A DNA stretch of 64,000 bases. Origin: Artemia franciscana (lineage: Eukaryota; Arthropoda; Branchiopoda; Anostraca; Artemiidae). Below the pieces are notes generated by a model that was not told the origin of the DNA, ran no database searches, and worked only from the letters and a program-made list of their open reading frames with translations. The stretch is taken from assembly GCF_032884065.1 (NCBI RefSeq), contig NC_088873.1, positions 25,490,625 through 25,554,624 on the forward strand. The letters run 5' to 3'. The translations under genes were made by a program, and so were the position numbers. Shown piece by piece: positions 56,461 through 64,000 of the stretch (the first letter of the stretch is position 1; each line of letters begins with the position of its first letter).

Positions 56461-58887
56461 GAAATCAAAAAATAGGAAATGAATACACCTTATTCTCGTC
56501 ACAGTAAGATATAATCGACAGAAAACGGACAAAACAAATTGCAAAAGCAATTTAATCTTATAGCTAGTAAAAATTTCGATTAACAAAGGATTGACCTAAA
56601 AAAACAACTACCAGATATTACACCAAATAAAGAGCTGAATCTTAAAATGAGCAGAAATTACCATAATAAGTGTGGAATTATTGTTTTTTCTGGAACTTAA
56701 AAAAAATTAAATGGATTCCTTAAACTGAACGTTTTATTTAGTCGATATTCAGCTCCTATATACAATTGACAGGAATAGACATAAAATTAAGGAAGCACTT
56801 AAACTATCACGATTTAAATTATAATTTTATGTTAAGTATCATACTATATTAAAATATAACATGATTAAATAATCTAAAGTATATGGTTCAATTCATTTTT
56901 AAATTGAACAAGCAAAACTAACGAATATCGCAAATTATATTAATATCAAAAAGCAAATTTTACCAAGAATTAATTATTTAACCGAAATGATAAAACAAAC
57001 AGACCAAACTATGGCTTCATATATTAATCAACATTTCAAAAATGTTACAAGATGGTTCTTTTTCTTCAAGAGGATTCGATACCTTAACCATCATTTGTGA
57101 GCCTCAACGTCGCCTAACTATCTCAAAGGCAAAGGGTCCATTAGCGAATTCTCCCAGTGGACTACTTATCATTAAAACCTGTTGAGAATTTGTGATTTGA
57201 TTATGAAATTTGAGCAAAAAGACAATGGAATTGTGGCGGCAAAGTTTTCAATCAGAGCGGATTGAACTATAAAAAATTCGAAAAGATGTAAAATTAATCA
57301 AATGACATTTCTTTTGAGGTAATTTTAACTTTCGTAGCAGGTATACCAGAACGTTTTTAGGGCCAACCCTTTCGTTGATTTTCAAAAAAATTCTACTCCG
57401 TTTGATCAAAAAAGCAGAATTTACACTTCCCAATGATGTAAGTTTCCGTAAAACTAAATATCTCAATCTCCGGAACAAAACAAGAAGTTATAATGTTTAA
57501 CTAAAATTTCAGGGAAAGTAGATGTAGGCTTTTAGTTTTCCGCCGTTTATTCAGGTCGCATATCTAAGCCCATCAAGTTATGGCAAGACCGCCCAATCAC
57601 TTCTAAATAGTTTGGCCACACAAACTAAATAAGTTTATAACAGACGAGATAGACAGATTCTTTATGGTATCGCATCGCCTTTAAGACTTGTCAATTCATT
57701 TATAAACGCGGCATAGAACATAAATATTCCAGAGATACTAGTAACTATGAGACCGCATTGCCTTTCTATCATACAAGAACAAAATAAAGATAAAATTGAG
57801 GGCTCTTTTCAACTAGTGGAGTGTTTGGCTAAATAACATGTACGCATATTTCAGCCATGCAACACAGAGCCGTCACCCCCCCCCCCAAAAAAAAAGAAAA
57901 TAAATAATCATTCAACTAAGACCCTTTAGTTAAGCTGAGTCTTCTGATTTAATAGGATATGCAGAAAAAGGCGACACATTTGCGCCTTTTTCTTTCAGAA
58001 AATTCTAAAAGCACATAGTGCGCTATCTTTGTTTAGGAGTTAAATGGCATTTCTGTGCAGCCACCGATTAAAACCTGACTAACGCCAATCCTTTCACAAA
58101 ATCTACATAGCCTAATTGTTTACTTCTAGACAAAAATTGCCCATAAAAATTGTTTATTTCTATACTTAGTGTATTCTCATTCCACTGACAGATAAAACAA
58201 TGCATAACAAATTTAATACTCCTTACTATACCTTCTTATTGCGTTTGATTCCACTGATTGTTTTTCAAGCTGCTCATCCAGTCCCTCCCACAAAGGCTTC
58301 TGTTTAGTCACTAACAGCACTTAAATACTCTTCAGAGCGAAGCCTGGTGTATTTTTATCAGAAGGAAGTATTTAGTTTTAAATAAAGACTTACGTTGCCC
58401 TCCTACACTACCTAGTCAGCAGCTCGCGGTTCTGGTCTCCAAGAATAGGCCCTTGCTTGGCTTGGGCGGTACTTGAGCTTGTTCGTTGGCTCTTTAGCTA
58501 GCAATACACGGGGCTTGAATGACTATCACTTCCCTCAGCTTCTTCGAGTCTTTGATCCCCAGAGGGTCTCCCCCCATGGCCGACAGCTTACACAAAGTGT
58601 GTTTTCCTACAATTTCTTATTTCTAAATTTCCGTGTTTGTTTAATTTCACAATGCACATTTTTCAGAGTTTACAACTTATTTCTTCGTGTTAGTGCAAAT
58701 TCAAGCAAAATCGTCCATTTGGTATACAATATAAGAATTTTCAGCAGAGCAAAATATCCTTTAGATTAATATTACTACCACCAATGGTTAATCCTTATCA
58801 AATCTTTCATGCCATTAACAAAAAAGGGGAGAGACTCCTAATGAAGTGAGTAAAAGAAAAAATTATATTTAGGAAAAAATTACATAC
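56461..58887. other. Delta-COP intron, no other feature
   Basis: AT-rich intronic sequence between exons 58888-59263 and 55626-55917, with a C/A tract near 57878. ORFs of 76-98 codons show nothing recognisable. Confidence 0.5.
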
Positions 58888-59263
58888 TTGCATCTTTATT
58901 CCCTTTGTATCCAGATTTTCAAACTGGATTCGGATCTTCCCATAACGCTCTTCAAATATATCTAGCTTAACAGAGCCGTTCACCTCCATTGCCTCAAGAC
59001 CACCGTCTCTTCTGGCAGTGAGAATCATTTCTTCTTCGATGCGAATCCTAACGGGCGCTGAAGGTACGACGGGCACATTTGCGGCAATAGAATTGGCCTT
59101 CATAGTGGGTGAAATAACAGTTTCACCTTCAGATTTCAGTTGGTCTATGAAAGCATCGACATCTTTAGACTTAGTTAGAAGACGCAATGCTTTTGTCTGC
59201 GTTACTGGTCTAGAAACCGGATATGAAGTGGTTTCTCCCGAAATAATAGGTGCTATACTGCTC
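58888..59263 (-). CDS. Coatomer subunit delta, linker and first mu-homology exon
   Basis: The acceptor CTCGTAG precedes 59263, and the single leading base completes the Val codon left by the exon at 61131. The donor CAA|GTATGT ends it in phase 0. The product runs SSIAPIISGETTS, then KALRLLTKSKDVDAFIDQLK and SEGETVISP, a conserved delta-COP linker block. The mu-homology domain then starts at VRIRIEEEMILTARRDGGLE, followed by KIRIQFENLDTKGIKMQ. Delta-COP is part of the F subcomplex of coatomer, which coats vesicles moving from Golgi to ER. An alternative internal Met at 59187 is not needed, because the frame is open to the acceptor. Confidence 0.95.
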
Positions 59264-61130
59264 CTACGAGGAAAATAACTTTAGCCTTACTTATTATAAT
59301 AAAAAAACATCTAAGGTCACCAATAGTCAGTCCATCACTAACTAAACTCCTTTATACAGTAATCGACCACTCACAAAATATTCTAATTAGCGACTTCAAA
59401 AAAAAAAAAAAAAAAAAAAGCAACCACTTTGAACTATTCGAGAGCATAAAATCAATTTTGCATATGGCAGCAGGATGGCAAACAACTGCAACCACCATTA
59501 CTTGCTGATGTCACTGGGAACAGTGACATCACTCATTTGTGATCATATACCGAGATCACCTTTGGTGTCTCGGTATAAAACTATTTGTGAAGCAAGGAAG
59601 TTTTAAGTTAAAAATACTATTTCTTGTATGTTTTAAAGCTATGGTTTGGTTAAACTACATTACGCTTATTACCGTGACCTCGCCATTGCGCTTTTGTTTA
59701 TCTAAAAGTATTCTATACTATATCATCATAGATCATGGTTGACCCCTGAGGAGGAAACCTTGGAAAGAACGAGCCCTAGCCCATAGTAGCCGAAAATTTA
59801 AAAACACATTTTGAAAAAGAAAACTGTCAAGTGGAGAAGAATCACAATTTGCTGGTCGAACTGTAGCTATTGTTTCAATTAATCTTAACGGTAAAAATTC
59901 GTTGCGAAAACTAATTTGAAGTACATTAAAAAAATAGCCTTAAGCCCTACAAAAAGATGCCCGATCAAAATGAAAACTGCAACTCTGGAATAATCATAGC
60001 CGAAAACCCAATTAATCAGAACTACAGTCCTCTCACTTGACCAACAAGAAAAATCACTTTTTCGCATGAGAAGCAGTGACGTGACTCCTTTTTTAAACTG
60101 CTTTTTTTGTCACCACTAATGGGGCGCTGAAACACCATAGAGAGATGTTTAAAGGCTCATTTCAAAGGAAACTGCTATATCTAGTTCCTTTAAAAGTATT
60201 AAAACATAACGACAAAGTAAAATGCTTTTTTTTTGCAAGATCGTCCAATATATATTGAAAAGAGGTGCTTACCAAGGCTCAAGCCGGTTACTAAGAGGAC
60301 AAGCAAATCTATGTTAGTTGCATCATCAACCTCCTGAAGAAAATATTAATTTTCACTCATCACAATTTATCATTAAATCAAAAGAATGGAGTTGGAAGAA
60401 CCATACGTTAGTAATAAAATACGTAATAATCAAAGATAGCTTTGGATATAAATCCTTAGGTAGCTTCGGATAAGAAATACAGCAAAATAGGCGGGGAGAA
60501 CGTAAGCTTTGCGCTCATAATTCCCCCAACGCAATCAGAAAATCTAAAGAGCGTTTATATTTTCAATAATCTTTTTTTATTATTGAACGAACCCTCAAAA
60601 CAACCTCTTACGACGTACATGCCTGACAAATATATCAAACATATACATTTTATTTAGTAGATCCTGCTCGTTCTTGCATTCATTTATATGTAGAACTCCT
60701 ACAAAAGTCTCCTTTGGCATTGTTAGGCTTTCTTTGTTAATACTGAATAGATAATTAAAACAACATATCTCAATTAAAAAAGCCTTACCTGCTATTATTT
60801 TAACAAATCTTGGGTGAAGATAAACCTATCTTAAGACTTATTCACATTGAGATTTTACTAATACAGGGATTTAGGTAGAGGTATTTTCGAAAAAAAAAAA
60901 AAATTAGTAGAATTTCATTGAGAATAGGTCATTATTCGAATGTTTTTTTTTTTCAACCGAGAAGACTTTTTTCCTCAATAAAAACCTCATAATTTAGCGT
61001 CTTCTTTGATACCAAAAACGTTCCATGTTCATATTCCTACATAAATTTGGGTTTCAGTTGAGAGCGTTCGAATTATTTAGTAGAATTAATAAATGTAGAT
61101 GACGAGAGGTGCAGAGAAAAATAAACTTAC
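59264..61130. other. Delta-COP intron, 1.9 kb
   Basis: Intronic AT-rich sequence with a poly-A tract near 59399-59419 and two hairpins at 59506-59576. No exon fits between the flanking exons, which already join in phase. Confidence 0.6.
59506..59576. repeat. Two adjacent hairpins
   Basis: TGATGTCACTG-GGAA-CAGTGACATCA (59506-59531; 11-bp stem), then ATACCGAGATCACC-TTT-GGTGTCTCGGTAT (59547-59576; 13-bp stem with one bulge). Confidence 0.85.
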
Positions 61131-61258
61131 ACAGACGAAATGGGTCTACCGTAGGACTTTTTCCTCCCTTCCGCTTGGGCACGCCTAAATTCAAGTGCTA
61201 CATCTCGTGCCTTCTTCTTGGCTTCTTTCATTTGGGTCTCCATAATACTCTTGTGAAT
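61131..61258 (-). CDS. Coatomer subunit delta, helical linker exon
   Basis: The acceptor ATATTTAG precedes 61258 and the donor TCTGT|GTAAGT ends it in phase 2. It encodes IHKSIMETQMKEAKKKARDV, then ALEFRRAQAEGRKKSYG and RPISSV. This is the charged helix that follows the N-terminal longin-like domain in delta-COP (animal proteins have RETQEREAK...A-ELQQARR-A-R-GKK here). The upstream exon boundary is in phase 0. About 160 N-terminal residues, including the initiator Met, are not found between here and the right edge, so they are expected beyond it. The joined four exons give 1056 nt, exactly 352 codons with the stop. Confidence 0.9.
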
Positions 61259-62437
61259 CTAAATATGAGCAATAATAGTTGAAACTAGGAAACAAATATT
61301 TCTCGTCGTACACAAGGTTAAAGAGCATATCTGACATAACTCACAATTGTATAACAGCAAGAAAACAAGGTATACATGCCCTTTGGTTTTGGGCATGGTG
61401 ATTTTTCAAAATTGTAGTAACTCTCAAGAAAATTATACAATCAAAAAAATACAAGAAAAACATACAGTCAATTTTTTTTTACACCAACAATTTTAGTACA
61501 TATTTTGCTCTACATCCAAGACAAAAATATGTACAAAAATTGTTGGTACTGACACTAGAATCGCAAGAATTCCATAAAAATTAATTAAAAAAAATCACAA
61601 AAATTGTGAACACTATAAACAATATAATATATTTTGGAATTTAGCACAAAGTTTCTTCAATAATTATTTCCTAAACAGCTAAAATACCGAGAAATACCAT
61701 CACAAATGATTTTTAAAATTATTATACAAAACTCTAAGCGAAAAAAAAGAAAAAAATGATTAGCACATTACCTAACGAAGTGTCAAAACTTGTATCTGTC
61801 ACAGAATAATCTTGAAAAAGTGCTACCCAGTGCGGTAAATATAATGAATTCATCCCTTAAATATTTCCCTAGCCTTAAATCTTGTCGCTTAGATGTTCAC
61901 TCTAATTGTTTCTCTTCAAAATACCTTTGTACGTTTTAATGTGAAGTACTAACCATGGAAAATAAATATATATAAATCTGTCAAAATTTGATGTGCGATA
62001 TAAACTTTAACGAAATGAAATATTAAAAGTACCTCCCAGTGCAATAAAATATAATAAATGCATTCTTTAATTGTTTTTCTAGACTTAATCATTTCCCCCA
62101 GCCCCCCATTGAACTTCCTGACCGTTAGTGCCGTGAAACGGAGATCAGCACCGCCGGTGGGAATTGTTAAATCCAATGTCGTATTCTTTACCTTGAATCT
62201 CTTTGCTTCGATGTCCTATCTTAAATGGCAAAAATGCTTATTTCTTGACAATTAAAACTAATACGGAACCTGATTTTTATAATATGATGAACTAAAGTCT
62301 AGAGATTGTTACTGATGGCAAAGAGAGAGAAAAAAAGAAAACTAAACAAAAACCAAATAAAATGATAAGAATTCTTGGAATCAGGATCGAGATGAAATTA
62401 GGATTAGAAAACATATCGGCATTGTCCCATCACTAAT
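61259..62437. other. Delta-COP upstream intron, no feature
   Basis: AT-rich. A stretch at 62080-62220 is open on both strands (minus: GGADLRFTALTVRKFNGG), but I recognise nothing and it does not match delta-COP. Confidence 0.4.
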
Positions 62438-62440
62438 ATA

Positions 62441-63476
62441 TACGAGGGCTGTTTGGAAAGTAACGTCTGATTTCTTGTTATAAAAAAAAATAACACAAAA
62501 ATAAATAAAAACACTACATCATAAACGCGTGGAAACTAATTCTTTACACTACTTCTCAACATAATTACAATACACATTTAACCCCTTGTCATATCTCTGC
62601 ACTAGCATATTCAAACACGTCTCATATTGTACTAATTTAGAAATTTCCATCCTAAATATCTTCTACCTTTGCCTTGCCCTAGCTTGTGACCAATTTTTTC
62701 AATTCTTTATCATAATCAAAGTGCCGAGGTCCAAGACACTTCCTCACACACATATAAAGATTATAATCGATCGGGAATCTCTGATCGACTCTGTTGTAAG
62801 AGCCAGTTCAGTCACTCATGGACATACTTGTAAAAAGTAGCGTTTGTGAAATATCCTTGAGACAAAATTTCGGTATTTCGCCCCCCCCCCTCCTTGTGGT
62901 CAAAATAATAATAATAAACACAATGAACATGGTCTTCACCATGAACTTCACCGTTCTTGCCTTCTTCAGGTGCAGAGCCCCTTCGTGTGCGACTTGGAAC
63001 TCTGTCGTTTGGTTTCATAGTCTTATTGGAAGTCCATGCTCCGTCACCTCTTACTACGACATCGGAAAAGTCTGCTTTACCTGCCACAAACTTTACCATT
63101 TCATGGCACAAGTCAAATCGTTATTTTATTTCCAACTTGGCAATGATGGCACAAATTTGAACAAACTTTTCGCACCTTGAGGTTCTCGGATACAATGTTG
63201 TATACCAAAGACTTGTACAAATTTAATTTTTTCGCTCTAATTGCAGATTGAACCAATGGTTGAAATCCAAGAGTTCTTTAGCTTTCGACACGTTCTGATA
63301 TGAAGAACTCGACAAAAGACCTCATGCCAACAAAAAACCTGGGCTTTCAACGTGGCATTGTTTCGTTAGGCTTGCTTAGTCAAGATATAAGTTTTTGAAG
63401 CAATTTTGCCCAAAAGAACGTAGAATGCGGCGATGTATCTGCTCTCTCGTCCTCATTACTTTGTGGAAGCACTCGG
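62441..63476 (-). mobile_element. Dead mariner-like transposon
   Basis: The left terminus TACGAGGGCTGTTTGGAAAG (62441) sits after TA. The right terminus near 63450-63476 is a diverged complement (TACCGAGTGCTTCCACAAAG when read inward). On the minus strand, transposase sequence runs in pieces. VYNIVSENLKVRKVCSN comes first, then after a frameshift CHEMVKFVAGKADFSDVVVR with GDGAW (family: TGDE-W). Next are APEEGKNGEVHGEDHVHCVY, the EILSQGYFTNATFYKY block and, near 62600, NMLVQRYDKGLNVYCNYVEK, the usual mariner C terminus. The total is about 1.04 kb against the usual 1.3 kb, with frameshifts and stops. It probably lies in a delta-COP intron. Confidence 0.75.
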
Positions 63477-64000
63477 TACGTAAAAAAAATATAATATATT
63501 AGCTACTACACAGTCGGGAAGGGGATCTGGGCCCAGTGGATACGGAACCGCCAGCTTGCATGAGTAAGGAGTCGCAGTTAGTTCAAAGACACTTTCAAGC
63601 AATTGATTATGCATAATTTTGTTTAACAAAAACAAAAAATTAGAATATGGATTAATAGCAAATTATCAGAACCGTGAAGATCCTTAGTTTCAATTTGTGG
63701 ACCAACTGAAGAAAAATACTTTTTCTTTACCTTTTTAGATCAAATTCGCAGCATAAAACCTCTTCTTAAATCAAGTTTCATCATTACTGTTGTGATTAAA
63801 CACGTTTTCAATTTTTATGTACATCAAGCACGTATATAAGAATTATTCTAGGGATTCCAGAGGCCTCCCCAAGCTTACATGCCTAAACCGCTTCCATGTC
63901 AATTTTTCAAATTTTAGTTTTAGGATTAGTTCCCCCCCCTTTTTTTTTACCAAGACAAAGTTTGAAGTTTTATAATTTTTCCAACCTAGGAAGGTTGGTA
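63477..64000. other. No recognised feature
   Basis: AT-rich sequence to the window edge. No delta-COP exon was found by eye. Confidence 0.4.

Noticed and set aside
60271-60340. Candidate delta-COP exon with good CAG acceptor and GTAAGC donor
   Set aside because: Joining it after the exon ending at 61131 gives a stop after seven codons, whereas the exon at 59263 joins in phase and matches the family.
62080-62220. Exon-like minus-strand frame (GGADLRFTALTVRKFNGG)
   Set aside because: The plus strand is also open, it does not match any part of delta-COP and I recognise no family; kept only as a note.

Overview
The window looks like nuclear DNA of an invertebrate animal, most probably an arthropod. 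It is AT-rich and gene-poor, with spliced genes, GT-AG introns of up to 11 kb, and a repeat load made of animal-type elements: CR1/Jockey-like LINEs, Penelope-like elements, a mariner, hAT-like MITEs and several satellite or foldback families. A brine shrimp (Artemia) or another crustacean is my working guess from the look of the dispersed repeats; nothing in the window proves it.

Two protein-coding loci are well supported, both on the minus strand. (1) The 3' part of the gene for coatomer subunit delta (delta-COP, archain) occupies 61258 down to 44286 as four exons (61131-61258, 58888-59263, 55626-55917, 44286-44545). The splice phases join in frame to 351 residues plus stop, matching the linker and the whole mu-homology domain; the N-terminal longin-like part should lie beyond the right edge. 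(2) An intronless 1363-codon ORF (31245-35336) encodes an unrecognised membrane-anchored protein built almost entirely of acidic, Pro/Val-rich tandem repeats. Its repeat array continues past the stop codon as decayed copies. A possible third locus is a 64-codon exon-like ORF at 26440-26634, followed by two AATAAA signals.

Layout. 0-12 kb: a LINE reverse-transcriptase scrap, a 1.9-kb composite repeat, a nearly perfect 158-bp-arm palindrome, an older foldback and small tandem repeats. 12-19 kb: two Penelope-like remnants and satellite-like arrays of ~275-bp monomers with C-rich tracts. 20-26 kb: recent tandem duplications, a decayed transposon-associated ORF and a composite dispersed repeat. 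26.6-30.4 kb: the same satellite family organised as a three-monomer higher-order repeat of about 917 bp. 30.6-35.4 kb: the repetitive-protein gene. 35.5-44 kb: mostly featureless, with a foldback element, a tyrosine-recombinase scrap and a MITE. 44.3-61.3 kb: delta-COP, whose 11-kb last intron holds two LINEs in opposite orientation, a long (AG)n tract and many repeats. 62.4-63.5 kb: a dead mariner.

I saw no rRNA, tRNA, CRISPR or prokaryotic operon structure. The best candidates for something undescribed are the repetitive anchored protein and the higher-order satellite beside it.
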